The translations under genes were made by a program, and so were the position numbers. A stretch of 8,827 bases of DNA from Rhodocyclaceae bacterium (GTDB lineage: Bacteria > Pseudomonadota > Gammaproteobacteria > Burkholderiales > Rhodocyclaceae). Of the stretch, positions 1 to 8,814 are shown in pieces. The notes beneath the pieces are model-generated. The model worked only from the letters and a program-made list of their open reading frames with translations. It made no database searches and was not told the DNA's origin. Every line of letters starts with the position of its first letter. Positions within the stretch are counted from its first letter, which is position 1. Where the stretch lies: contig DAIEEM010000317.1 in the NCBI GenBank assembly GCA_027325905.1, forward strand, positions 1 through 8,827, given 5' to 3'.

Positions 1-1
1 C

Positions 2-949
2 GTCAGCTTCGCCGTCTCGCAGTTCTTCACTTCCAACTTCATCGGCCCGGAACTGCCGGACATCACGTCCGCCCTGATGAGCTTGGTGGCGCTGGCGACC
101 TTCCTCAAGTTCTGGAAGCCGAAGCGCATCTTCCGCTTCGAAGGCCAGGAAGTCACGGTGAAGGCCGAGATCCACTCGTTCGGACAAGTGCTCCGGGCCT
201 GGTCGCCCTTCCTCATCCTCACCGTCTTCGTCTCGGTCTGGTCGCTCAAATCCTTCAAGGCGTTGTTCGGCAAGGGCGGCGAACTGGCGTGGACGGTCAT
301 CGATACGCCGGTGCCGATGCTCGACAAGCTGGTGACCAAGATGCCGCCGATCGTCAAGGCCGCCAGCGCCTACCCGGCCGTGTATTCCTTCAACTGGCTG
401 TCGGCCACCGGCACCGCAATCCTGCTCGCCGCCATCGTCACCGTGGCGATGCTGCGCATGAAGCCGAACGAAGCCGTCAAGTCCTTCGTCGAAACATTCG
501 TCGAACTGCTGCGGCCGATCTACGCCATCGGCATGGTGCTGGCCTTCGCCTTCGTCGCCAACTACTCGGGACTGTCGGCGACGCTGGCGCTGCTGCTGGC
601 CGGCACCGGCGTCGCCTTCACCTTCTTCTCGCCCTTCCTCGGCTGGCTCGGGGTATTCCTGACCGGATCGGACACTTCGTCCAACGCCTTGTTCTGCAAC
701 CTGCAGGCCAACACGGCGCACCAGATCGGCGTCCATGACACCTTGCTGGTGGCGGCCAACACCACCGGCGGCGTCACCGGCAAGATGATCTCGCCGCAGT
801 CGATCGCCGTGGCGACCGCCTCGGTGGGCCTAGTCGGGCGCGAAGGCGACCTGTTCCGCTTCACCGTCAAGCACAGCGTCATGCTGTGCGTGATCGTCGG
901 CATCATCACCACGCTGCAAGCCTATGTGCTGCCCTGGATGATTCGCTAA
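2..949 (+). CDS. lldP: L-lactate permease, C-terminal part (5' end outside window)
   Basis: This is the C-terminal 315 residues of a lactate permease (LctP/LldP family), an inner-membrane transporter that takes up L-lactate (often also D-lactate and glycolate) with protons. The frame is open from base 2, so the start lies upstream; full-length members have roughly 550 residues. The visible part is a series of hydrophobic segments. It ends with the family's conserved block: [14 protein letters not shown], then [17 protein letters not shown] and [20 protein letters not shown], followed by a last membrane helix ending PWMIR. The first ATG in this fragment (77) is internal, because family-like sequence ([15 protein letters not shown]) precedes it. 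A chemoreceptor gene follows after 63 nt on the same strand, with a strong stem-loop in the gap. Family assignment is firm; substrate range is inferred. Confidence 0.93.
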   Translation, partial: VSFAVSQFFTSNFIGPELPDITSALMSLVALATFLKFWKPKRIFRFEGQEVTVKAEIHSFGQVLRAWSPFLILTVFVSVWSLKSFKALFGKGGELAWTVIDTPVPMLDKLVTKMPPIVKAASAYPAVYSFNWLSATGTAILLAAIVTVAMLRMKPNEAVKSFVETFVELLRPIYAIGMVLAFAFVANYSGLSATLALLLAGTGVAFTFFSPFLGWLGVFLTGSDTSSNALFCNLQANTAHQIGVHDTLLVAANTTGGVTGKMISPQSIAVATASVGLVGREGDLFRFTVKHSVMLCVIVGIITTLQAYVLPWMIR

Positions 950-959
950 CTGGCGCCAA

Positions 960-998
960 GCCGCCGCTGCCGGCCGCACAGGCGCCGGCAGCGGCGGC
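960..998 (+). repeat. Perfect 15-bp stem-loop between lldP and the chemoreceptor gene
   Basis: Bases 960-974 (GCCGCCGCTGCCGGC) are the exact reverse complement of 984-998, with a 9-nt loop at 975-983. The stem is almost all G/C. It starts 11 nt after the lldP stop and ends three bases before the GGAG ribosome binding site (1002-1005) of the next gene. No T-run follows, so it does not look like a standard intrinsic terminator. It could stabilise the 3' end of the lldP message, reduce read-through, or limit ribosome access to the downstream start. The structure is seen directly; the role is inferred. Confidence 0.75.
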
Positions 999-1012
999 GA
1001 AGGAGAGACTCC

Positions 1013-2809
1013 ATGAACGCATTCCGGGAAACCTACGACTGGGCCGAGAAGACGATCTGGAACACGCTGTCGCGCAAGCTGATGAGCTTCCTGCTGCTGT
1101 TCCTGATCGACCTCGTCTATCTCGGCACTTACCTCAAGGTGCGCGAGGACGTCCATGCCGCGCTGCTGCACCACGGCGTCGCCGATGCCGCCGCGCCCGT
1201 GATGGCGGAGTTCGACGCCGGGCTCGCCGTGCTGCTCACCCTCACGGGCGTCGCCCTCGCCTGGAACGTGCTGCAAATCCTCTACCTGCGCCATCTGATC
1301 GTGCGTCCGGTGAAGACCATCACCGCCATCTTCGACGAGATAGCCAAGGGCGAAGGCGACTTCTCGCACGACCTGCCGCTGCTCACGCACGATGAATTGC
1401 GCCAAATGGCGCAAAGCTACAACCGCTTCGCCGACAAGATGCGCCAGATCATCGGCGAGGTGCGCCGGGCCAGCGTTTCCATCGCCCGAGACGCCGTGCG
1501 GGTCAAGGTGCGCCTGGACGAAACGGTGGCCACCGCGCGCCGGCAGGGCGAAATGACGGAACTGGTGTTCAACGCCAGCGCCGAGGCGACGAAAGCCATC
1601 GACGAGGTGTCGCACAGCACGCAAGTCATCGCCGACTCGACCAACCTCAACCTCGAAAATGCGCGCGTCTCGCTGCACGAGATGCAGGACATCAGCGCGC
1701 GCATCAACACCGTCGGCGAAAAGGTGCTGCGCTTCAACCACACCGTCGAGGACCTGTCGCGGCGCTCGGAAAGCGTCAACCAGTTCGCCTCGCTGATCCG
1801 CGAAGTCGCCGACCAGACCAACCTGCTGGCACTGAACGCCGCCATCGAGGCGGCGCGGGCCGGCGACGCCGGACGCGGTTTCGCCGTCGTCGCCGACGAG
1901 GTGCGCAAGCTCGCCGAGCGCGTCAATACGGCGACCGCCGAGATCACCGGCAACGTCGCCGCCATGCTGACCCAGGTCAGGAACACGCGCGCCGAGAACG
2001 ACGAGATCAACGTCGACGTCCAGCACACGCGCGAGGTCGTCGGCCGCTCCGCCGGCCAGTTCCAGGGCATGGTCGGCGACTTCGAGCGCACCGGCGAACA
2101 GCTGCTGCACATCGCCGCGGCGATGGAGGAATTGTCGGCGACCAACAGCCAGGTGCACGACAACGTCAACCGCATCCACGAGCTGTCGTCCGCGGTCGCC
2201 GGCCACATGGGGGAATCCGAACAGCGCACGGCGGACCTGTCGGCATCGACCGAGTCGGTGCAGGAACTGATTTCGCGCTTCACCATCGGCCGCGGCGCCT
2301 TCGATGCCGTGGTCGGCCGGGCGCGCCAGTTCCGCGACCAGTTGCAGGGCGTCCTGGCGGAGATGGTCCGGGAAGGCATCGACGTCTTCGACAAGCGTTA
2401 CGTCCCCTTCGGCAACAACAAGCCGCAGAAGTACCGCGTCTCCTGGGCCGACGAGTTCACGCGGCGCTGCCAGCCGCTGCTCGAGAGCTGCCTCGCCGCG
2501 ATTCCCGGCGGCGCCTACGCCGTCGGCGTCAACATCGACGGCTATCTGTCCTGCCACAACCTGAAGTTCTCGAAGGCGCTGACGGGAAACGACGCCGCGG
2601 ACCTGGTCGGCAACCGCTGCCACCGCAAGTTCGAGAATCCCGGAGAACTGCGGGCGGCGCGCAACACCCAGCCGATGCTGTTGCGCACCTACTTGCGCGA
2701 TACCGGCGAAATCCTCTGCGACATCGCCATGCCGATCGAGATCGACGGCCGCCTGTGGGGCAACGTCCGCATCGGCACCACGGCCGATGCGCTGCTGGAC
2801 GTCAAATGA
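1013..2809 (+). CDS. Methyl-accepting chemotaxis protein with C-terminal cytoplasmic sensor-like domain
   Basis: This 598-residue chemoreceptor would signal to the CheA/CheW array. Order of parts: short N-terminal tail; TM1 at about 23-43; an extracytoplasmic loop of only about 28 residues; TM2 at about 70-91; HAMP at about 92-143; a long helical signalling bundle to about 425, with the hairpin-tip signature at 264-304 ([20 protein letters not shown] and onward); then a C-terminal domain at about 427-598. The loop is too short for a periplasmic ligand-binding domain. The C-terminal domain has the [18 protein letters not shown] and [10 protein letters not shown] blocks that I recall from other receptors with a C-terminal PAS/Cache-like domain. 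All five cysteines of the protein (486, 493, 514, 536, 569) lie in this domain. No CheR-docking pentapeptide ends the protein. The start is supported by GGAG at 1002-1005. The ligand is unknown; proximity to lldP hints at lactate or energy taxis. Confidence 0.92.
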   Translation: MNAFRETYDWAEKTIWNTLSRKLMSFLLLFLIDLVYLGTYLKVREDVHAALLHHGVADAAAPVMAEFDAGLAVLLTLTGVALAWNVLQILYLRHLIVRPVKTITAIFDEIAKGEGDFSHDLPLLTHDELRQMAQSYNRFADKMRQIIGEVRRASVSIARDAVRVKVRLDETVATARRQGEMTELVFNASAEATKAIDEVSHSTQVIADSTNLNLENARVSLHEMQDISARINTVGEKVLRFNHTVEDLSRRSESVNQFASLIREVADQTNLLALNAAIEAARAGDAGRGFAVVADEVRKLAERVNTATAEITGNVAAMLTQVRNTRAENDEINVDVQHTREVVGRSAGQFQGMVGDFERTGEQLLHIAAAMEELSATNSQVHDNVNRIHELSSAVAGHMGESEQRTADLSASTESVQELISRFTIGRGAFDAVVGRARQFRDQLQGVLAEMVREGIDVFDKRYVPFGNNKPQKYRVSWADEFTRRCQPLLESCLAAIPGGAYAVGVNIDGYLSCHNLKFSKALTGNDAADLVGNRCHRKFENPGELRAARNTQPMLLRTYLRDTGEILCDIAMPIEIDGRLWGNVRIGTTADALLDVK

Positions 2810-3782
2810 TCAGGTAGCGGTTCGCCTCGCCGTATTCTTCCTGGGCGTGCAAGGCATCGGCGCGCGAAATCCGCGCCAGCAGCACGATCCAGCGGCGACG
2901 GTCGCGGCCGACGAGCTCGGGAAAGCTCAGCGTCCGCACCTCGGGATTATCCGGCGCCGGCTGCGACAGGACGCCAAGACGATCGACGGAAACCGAGACC
3001 GGCACCAGGTACAGGCGCGGCTCGGGATCGGCGAGCCAGGCCGACAGCGCATCCAGCACATGGGCCGGTTCCAGCGAGGAGGCGATTTCGCGCAGGCCTT
3101 CCTCGATTTCAAAGCGGCGGTGCTCGTGCGCCTCCGCCTCGGTGGCCGCCTGAGCCGCGACGCTGCGGGCCAGCGCGCGCTCCTGCTCCCAGGCCGTGTG
3201 GATATCGGTCTTTTCCCGGCGCAAGGCGTCGAGGTGCAGCGCAAAACTCCCCGCCAGGCTGTCGACCGCCGACGCGCGCAGGCCGTGGCGCGTCTCGGCG
3301 ACGTCCAGACTCAATTCGCGCAACGTATGGTCAGCGAAATACAGCAGGCGTTGCGGCACGCCTTCGCGGATAAAATCGCCTTGCAGTGCCGGACCCACCA
3401 CCGTCTTTTCCTTGCGCCGCATGCCGATCAGCGCATAAAAGTCGTCGGCGCGCCGGGTGTCGGGCAGGGCGACGAATTTCGCCACCTCGCGGCTGGTGCC
3501 GAGCATGCGGCCGATGTCCTGCGGCGCGGCAAAAAAGGCATGCACCAGCGGATCGTTGCCGAAAGTGCGGACATCGATTTCGACGGGGCCGGGAATGTCC
3601 GCCACCAGTGCGGTGCAATAATCCAAGGCCCGGCGCACCGCCGGCACGAGCTTGCGCTGATAGCCTGAGACGACGCGCAGGCGCGGATCGACGCGGTCGA
3701 CGACATGCTCGATGACCGCGCGCTCGGTCTCCCCGAGTGTCTTCGGCGCCAGCCAGTCGCCCATCGTCGCTATCAGCCCCAT
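2802..3782 (-). CDS. Unrecognised conserved-looking 326-residue protein
   Basis: I do not recognise the family. The protein is soluble-looking, with no signal peptide or membrane segment. The N-terminal 175 residues look globular (for example [16 protein letters not shown] near 69-84). Residues about 178-238 are rich in Ala, Glu, Arg and Gln and probably form a long helix or coiled coil. The C-terminal part (about 255-326) has strand-like segments ([14 protein letters not shown]) and ends YLII. There is one cysteine, Cys56. Coding is favoured on this strand because the composition is balanced, whereas the overlapping plus-strand frames are Arg/Gln/Ala-rich. The chosen start has GGAGG 3 nt upstream, which is a short spacing; Met7 is an alternative but has no site at a proper distance. 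It is divergent from ettA (105-nt gap), and its 3' end overlaps the chemoreceptor gene by 8 bp. A regulatory or structural role cannot be chosen from sequence alone. Confidence 0.75.
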   Translation of the reverse strand: MGLIATMGDWLAPKTLGETERAVIEHVVDRVDPRLRVVSGYQRKLVPAVRRALDYCTALVADIPGPVEIDVRTFGNDPLVHAFFAAPQDIGRMLGTSREVAKFVALPDTRRADDFYALIGMRRKEKTVVGPALQGDFIREGVPQRLLYFADHTLRELSLDVAETRHGLRASAVDSLAGSFALHLDALRREKTDIHTAWEQERALARSVAAQAATEAEAHEHRRFEIEEGLREIASSLEPAHVLDALSAWLADPEPRLYLVPVSVSVDRLGVLSQPAPDNPEVRTLSFPELVGRDRRRWIVLLARISRADALHAQEEYGEANRYLII

Positions 3783-3851
3783 CGTCCTCCGCCTGTCGCC
3801 GCCGCGATTTTGCCCCGTGCCGACCCGGCCTCGGGTAAGCTTGCGGCCTTC

Positions 3852-3864
3852 AATTTATCACTAT
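3852..3864. promoter_or_regulatory. AT-rich patch in the divergent gap upstream of ettA (weak promoter candidate)
   Basis: The 105-nt gap between the divergent starts (3783-3887) is mostly G/C, except for an AT-rich patch AATTTATCACTAT at 3852-3864. It is the most plausible place for a -10 element in either direction. I could not pair it with a convincing -35 hexamer at normal spacing on either strand, so this is only a location hint. Confidence 0.2.
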
Positions 3865-3887
3865 CCGTCGGCACCCCATCCCGCACC

Positions 3888-5552
<1,665 letters not shown>

Positions 5553-5573
5553 GCGTCCACCGGAGAGTACGAC

Positions 5574-6452
5574 ATGACCGCCAACCGCCTGCGCATCGGC
5601 ATTCCCAAAGGCAGCCTGCAGGAAACCACGCAAAGCCTGTTTAACCGGGCCGGCTACAACCTGCGGATTTCCGGGCGGTCCTACTATCCCGACATCGACG
5701 ACGCCGAGATCGAGTGCATCCTGATCCGGCCGCAGGAAATGGCGCGCTATATCGGCCAGGGCGTGCTGGACTGCGCCATCACCGGGCTGGACTGGATCCT
5801 GGAGACCGGCGCCGACGTCGCCGAACTGGCGGACCTCAAGGCGCCGTGGCCCAACTACGGCATCGTGCGCTGGGTGATGGCGTCCAAAGAAGGCTCGCCC
5901 TTCGATTCCGTCAAGGACCTGCAAGGCAAGCGCATCGCCACCGAGGCGGTCGGCATGACGCGGCGTTTCCTGGCCGAACACGGCGTCGAGGCCCAGATCG
6001 AATTCTCCTGGGGTGCCACCGAGGTCAAGCCGCCGATCCTCGCCGACGCCATCGTCGATGTTTCGGAGACCGGCTCTTCGCTGCGCGCCAACCACCTCAA
6101 GGTCATGCACGTGGTGCTGGAGAGCACGCCGCGCTTCATCGCCAACCATGATTCCCTAGCCGACGGCTGGAAAAAGGCCAAGATCGACCGCCTGCTGATG
6201 ATGCTCAAGGGCGCCATCGCCGCCGCCACGCGGGTGCTGCTGTCGATGAACGTGCCACGCGGCCGCGTCGAGGCCGTGCTGGGCATCCTGCCGGCGCTGG
6301 CGACGCCGACCGTGTCGACGCTGGCCGACGCCGACTGGGTGGAACTGTCGACGGTGGTCGAAGAAAAGCTGGTGCGGGAACTGGTTCCCAGCCTCTATGA
6401 GGCCGGGGCGCGCGGCGTAATCGAACTGCCGATCAACAAGATCGTCGACTAG
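5574..6452 (+). CDS. hisG: ATP phosphoribosyltransferase, long form (histidine biosynthesis step 1)
   Basis: This cytoplasmic enzyme joins ATP and PRPP to give phosphoribosyl-ATP, the committed step of histidine synthesis. At 292 residues it is the long form. The catalytic part begins RLRIGIPKGSLQE near residue 5. It carries ITGLDWILETGADV in the middle and the PRPP-binding loop DAIVDVSETGSSLRAN at 158-173. A C-terminal ACT-like regulatory domain covers about 205-292, with LPALATPTVSTL and GARGVIELPINKIV. In long-form enzymes this domain mediates allosteric histidine inhibition; the short form (about 210-220 residues) lacks it and needs HisZ. The start is supported by GGAGAG at 5562-5567, six bases before ATG. 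The gene sits 21 nt after ettA and is probably co-transcribed; no other his gene is visible. Many betaproteobacteria use the short form plus HisZ, so this copy may be a second or transferred version. Confidence 0.95.
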   Translation: MTANRLRIGIPKGSLQETTQSLFNRAGYNLRISGRSYYPDIDDAEIECILIRPQEMARYIGQGVLDCAITGLDWILETGADVAELADLKAPWPNYGIVRWVMASKEGSPFDSVKDLQGKRIATEAVGMTRRFLAEHGVEAQIEFSWGATEVKPPILADAIVDVSETGSSLRANHLKVMHVVLESTPRFIANHDSLADGWKKAKIDRLLMMLKGAIAAATRVLLSMNVPRGRVEAVLGILPALATPTVSTLADADWVELSTVVEEKLVRELVPSLYEAGARGVIELPINKIVD

Positions 6453-6462
6453 GCGACGATTT
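6439..6462. terminator. Hairpin spanning the hisG stop codon, possible bidirectional terminator
   Basis: ATCGTCG (6441-6447) pairs perfectly with CGACGAT (6454-6460) around a 6-nt loop that contains the hisG TAG stop. One G-T and one A-T pair can extend the stem to 6439/6462. It lies at the junction of two convergent genes, where a shared terminator is expected. The T-run is very short on the plus strand and absent on the minus strand, so intrinsic termination would be weak. Confidence 0.35.
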
Positions 6463-6468
6463 GGCGGC

Positions 6469-6750
6469 TTACTCCGCTTGCAGGCTGGCGGAAAAGACGG
6501 TCTGGACGCTTTCGGGAAAGGCGAACTCGACGAAGGCGCGGCGGATTTCGGCGATATCGACCCCGGCGCGGCGCTCGCCGAAGCGGATGCCGATCTGGCG
6601 GCCGTTGGCGGCGAGGGTCTTGAAGGCGAAACGCCAGCGATGGGACTCGGCGAGGCGCTCGCGCAACTCGGGCTCGTTGGTGATTTCGATGCCGGCTTGT
6701 TTCAGCAACTCCAGGAATTCCTCGAAGGATTCCTTGCAAGTACTGCCCAT
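6469..6750 (-). CDS. Small unrecognised protein, 93 residues
   Basis: The protein begins MGSTCKESFEEFLELLKQAG and ends FSASLQAE. It is soluble-looking and has no membrane segment. The first 35 residues look helical and acidic. The middle (HRWRFAFKTLAANGRQIGIRFGER) alternates like beta strands, and the rest looks helical then strand-like. There is one cysteine, Cys5. Translation is supported by GGAG on the minus strand six bases upstream of the ATG. The same frame stays open far upstream, but that extension is low-complexity antisense of rlhA. The overlapping alternative minus frame is Arg/Pro-rich and is not a credible protein. The gene converges on hisG with a 16-nt gap and diverges from rlhA with a 93-nt gap. 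I cannot name a family, and the link to rlhA is positional only. Confidence 0.7.
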   Translation of the reverse strand: MGSTCKESFEEFLELLKQAGIEITNEPELRERLAESHRWRFAFKTLAANGRQIGIRFGERRAGVDIAEIRRAFVEFAFPESVQTVFSASLQAE

Positions 6751-6766
6751 TGACTTCTCCGTGTGT

Positions 6767-6795
6767 ATTCTGGTGCTTAGCCACCTGCCTACCAA
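6767..6795 (-). promoter_or_regulatory. Candidate sigma70-like promoter for the 93-residue gene
   Basis: On the minus strand TTGGTA (6795-6790) and CAGAAT (6772-6767) are 17 bp apart, each matching four of six consensus positions. Transcription would start within about 15 nt of the ATG, giving a short leader that still includes the ribosome binding site. The 93-nt divergent gap must also hold the rlhA promoter. A TTGACG at 6818-6823 is present on the plus strand but has no -10 at proper spacing. Confidence 0.25.
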
Positions 6796-6843
6796 AAACG
6801 CGCCACCCGCCGCAAGGTTGACGATAGTTCGACATATTTTGAA

Positions 6844-8706
6844 ATGAACGACCGCCTGGAACTTCTCGCCCCGGCCAAGAATCTCGCCTTCGGCATGGCC
6901 GCCGTCGATCACGGCGCCGATGCGGTCTATATCGGTGGACCGGCCTTCGGCGCGCGGGCCGCCGCCGGCAACGCCGTCGCCGACATCGAAACGCTCGCCG
7001 CCTACGCCCACCGCTACCGCGCCCGGGTGCTGGTGGCGCTGAACACCCTGCTGCGCGACGAGGAGTTGGAGGCGGCCCGCCGCATCGCCTGGCAAGTCTA
7101 TGAGGCCGGCGCCGACGCCCTGATCGTCCAGGACATGGGCCTGCTGGAGCTCGACCTGCCGCCGCTCCAGCTCCACGCCAGCACCCAGACCGACAACCGC
7201 ACGCCGGAGAAGGTGCGCTTCCTCGAACAGGCGGGCTTCTCGCAGATCGTGCTGGCGAGGGAACTGTCGCTGGTCGAGATCCGCGCCATCGCCGCGCAGA
7301 CCGTGGCGACGCTGGAATTCTTCGTCCATGGCGCCCTGTGCGTGAGCTACAGCGGGCAGTGCACCATCAGCCACGCCTTGGCCGGGCGCAGCGCCAACCG
7401 CGGCGAATGCGCGCAACTGTGCCGCCTGCCCTATACCCTGGCCGACGGCGCCGGACGCATCGTCGCCCAGGACAAGCACCTGCTGTCGCTTAAGGACAAC
7501 GACCAGGGCGCCAACCTGCGCGCGCTGATCGAGGCCGGCATCCGTTCCTTCAAGATCGAAGGCCGCTTGAAGGACCTCAGCTACGTCAAGAACGTAACCG
7601 CCCATTACCGCCGGCTGCTCGACGCCATCGTCGCCGCATCGCCGCAATACCGCGCCGCATCGTCCGGCCGCTGCACTTTCCTGTTCGCGCCGCAGCCGGA
7701 AAAGACTTTCAACCGCGGCGCCACCGATTACTTCGTCAACCACCGCCAGGCCGACATCGCCGCCTTCGACACGCCGAAGTTCGCCGGCGAGCCTGTCGGC
7801 ACGGTCAAGGCCGTCGGACCGAACTGGATCGAAGTCGCGGGCGACGCCGCCTTCCACAACGGCGACGGCTTGTCGTACCTCGACGACCACCAGGAGTTGG
7901 CCGGCCTGCGCGTCAACCGCGCCGAGGGCCGCCGGCTGTTCGTCACCGCCGTGCCGGCCAATCTCGCCGCCGGCACCCGCCTCTACCGCAACCGCGACCA
8001 GGAATACGAGCGCCTGTTGGAGAAGAAGTCCGCGCAGCGGCGCATCGGCGTGCACCTGAGCCTGGCCGAAACGGCCGACGGTTTCGCGCTGCGCATGAAC
8101 GACGAGGACGGCATTGCCGCGACCGCGGAGACGGCCTGCGCCAAGGAAGCGGCGCAGAACCCAGAACGCGCACTAGCCACCCTGCGCGACAACCTCGGCA
8201 AGCTCGGCAACACGATCTACGCAGCACTCGCCGTGGAACAGGAACTCGCGCAGCCGTGGTTCATTCCGGCGAGCCTCATCAACGCGCTGCGCCGCGACGC
8301 CGTCGCGCGGCTCGACGCGGCCCGCACGGCCGCCTACCGGCGCCCGCCGCGCGCAGCCGCCGCAGAACCGCCCGCTCCCTATCCGCAGGACGAACTCTCG
8401 TATCTAGGCAACGTCCTCAACCGCAAGGCGCGCGCGTTCTACGAACGGCATGGCGTGAGGCTGATCGCCGACGCCTTCGAGGCCAACCGCGAGACGGGAG
8501 AAGTCTCGCTGATGATCACCAAGCACTGCCTGCGCTACAGCTTCGACCTCTGTCCCAAGCAGCACAAGGGCATCCGCCCCGAACCGATGACGCTGATGCA
8601 GGGCAACGAAAAGCTGACGCTGCGCTTCGACTGCAAACGGTGCGAAATGCACGTCGTGGGAAAGTTGCGCAAGGGCCGGAAGGTGAAGCTCGCAGTGCAG
8701 TCGTAA
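6844..8706 (+). CDS. rlhA: 23S rRNA 5-hydroxycytidine synthase RlhA (U32 family)
   Basis: This 620-residue protein closely resembles E. coli RlhA (YdcP, about 650 residues), which is needed for hydroxylation of C2501 in 23S rRNA. The N-terminal U32 domain starts RLELLAPAKN and includes HGADAVYIGGPAFGAR and LHASTQTDNRTPEK. It carries a four-cysteine set at Cys166, 173, 189 and 193 (GALCVSYSGQC, then RGECAQLC), of the kind that binds an iron-sulfur cluster in U32 proteins such as UbiU/UbiV. FKIEGRLKDLSYVKN follows. The middle-to-C-terminal part corresponds to the DUF3656 region found in RlhA but not in the shorter TrhP (YegQ). The C-terminus has KHCLRYSFDLCPKQ and FDCKRCEMHVVGK, a second four-cysteine set (562, 570, 597, 600). 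The older label peptidase U32 is probably misleading. The ATG matches the family N-terminus but has no Shine-Dalgarno sequence. It is divergent from the small 93-residue gene. Confidence 0.93.
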   Translation: MNDRLELLAPAKNLAFGMAAVDHGADAVYIGGPAFGARAAAGNAVADIETLAAYAHRYRARVLVALNTLLRDEELEAARRIAWQVYEAGADALIVQDMGLLELDLPPLQLHASTQTDNRTPEKVRFLEQAGFSQIVLARELSLVEIRAIAAQTVATLEFFVHGALCVSYSGQCTISHALAGRSANRGECAQLCRLPYTLADGAGRIVAQDKHLLSLKDNDQGANLRALIEAGIRSFKIEGRLKDLSYVKNVTAHYRRLLDAIVAASPQYRAASSGRCTFLFAPQPEKTFNRGATDYFVNHRQADIAAFDTPKFAGEPVGTVKAVGPNWIEVAGDAAFHNGDGLSYLDDHQELAGLRVNRAEGRRLFVTAVPANLAAGTRLYRNRDQEYERLLEKKSAQRRIGVHLSLAETADGFALRMNDEDGIAATAETACAKEAAQNPERALATLRDNLGKLGNTIYAALAVEQELAQPWFIPASLINALRRDAVARLDAARTAAYRRPPRAAAAEPPAPYPQDELSYLGNVLNRKARAFYERHGVRLIADAFEANRETGEVSLMITKHCLRYSFDLCPKQHKGIRPEPMTLMQGNEKLTLRFDCKRCEMHVVGKLRKGRKVKLAVQS

Positions 8707-8708
8707 CC

Positions 8709-8814
8709 GCCAAGGTCGACGGGTGGTCGCCGCCGCTTCGTGTCCCCCGTCGGCCGCCTGCGGCGGCCTCCTCCTCCTTTACCTACGCGGCGACGACCAC
8801 CCGTCGCCCTTGGC
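8709..8814. repeat. Nested inverted repeat of about 106 bp downstream of rlhA
   Basis: Arms 8709-8736 and 8787-8814 are complementary at 26 of 28 positions; the mismatches are 8716/8807 and 8730/8793. Each arm can also fold on itself: CGAC-GTCG at 8717-8729, and CGACG-CGTCG at 8791-8806. A separate hairpin sits in the centre. The whole could extrude as a cruciform or fold as RNA in at least two ways. It begins two bases after the rlhA stop. No U-run follows the right arm. The 8 bases on each side (8701-8708, 8815-8822) match at six of eight positions, which is weak as a target duplication. It could be a REP/MITE-like intergenic element or a transcript-end structure; copy number cannot be judged from one window. 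Confidence 0.65.
8752..8768 (+). terminator. Central GC hairpin inside the inverted repeat, possible rlhA transcript end
   Basis: GGCCGCC (8752-8758) and GGCGGCC (8762-8768) form a perfect 7-bp stem with a TGC loop. A pyrimidine-rich stretch (TCCTCCTCCTTTA, 8769-8781) follows. It is T-containing but not a real T-run, so termination strength is uncertain. It may instead be just the core of the larger repeat. Confidence 0.35.

Noticed and set aside
1397..1414. Short palindrome TTGCGCC-AAAT-GGCGCAA inside the chemoreceptor gene
   Set aside because: It lies within coding sequence for the HAMP-adjacent region; a single 7-bp stem in high-GC DNA is likely chance.
830..2623. Minus-strand open frame of about 600 codons opposite the chemoreceptor
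   Set aside because: Low-complexity Val/Asp/Gly/Arg-rich shadow typical of high-GC DNA; the plus strand encodes a clear chemoreceptor.
2787..3668. Plus-strand open frame of 293 codons antisense to the unknown minus-strand gene
   Set aside because: It is rich in Arg, Gln and Ala with no recognisable motif; the opposite strand has balanced composition and a ribosome binding site.
3705..3887. Upstream in-frame extension of ettA by 61 codons
   Set aside because: The extra residues resemble no EttA N-terminus and overlap the divergent gene; MAQYVFTMNRVGK at 3888 is the family start.
6449..6835. Alternative minus-strand frame of 128 codons over the small gene
   Set aside because: Extremely Arg/Pro-rich with no start signal; the neighbouring frame gives the credible protein.
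6751..8055. Long upstream extension of the 93-residue minus-strand gene
   Set aside because: The extension is antisense to conserved rlhA; the internal ATG at 6750-6748 has a ribosome binding site, and sequence character changes there.
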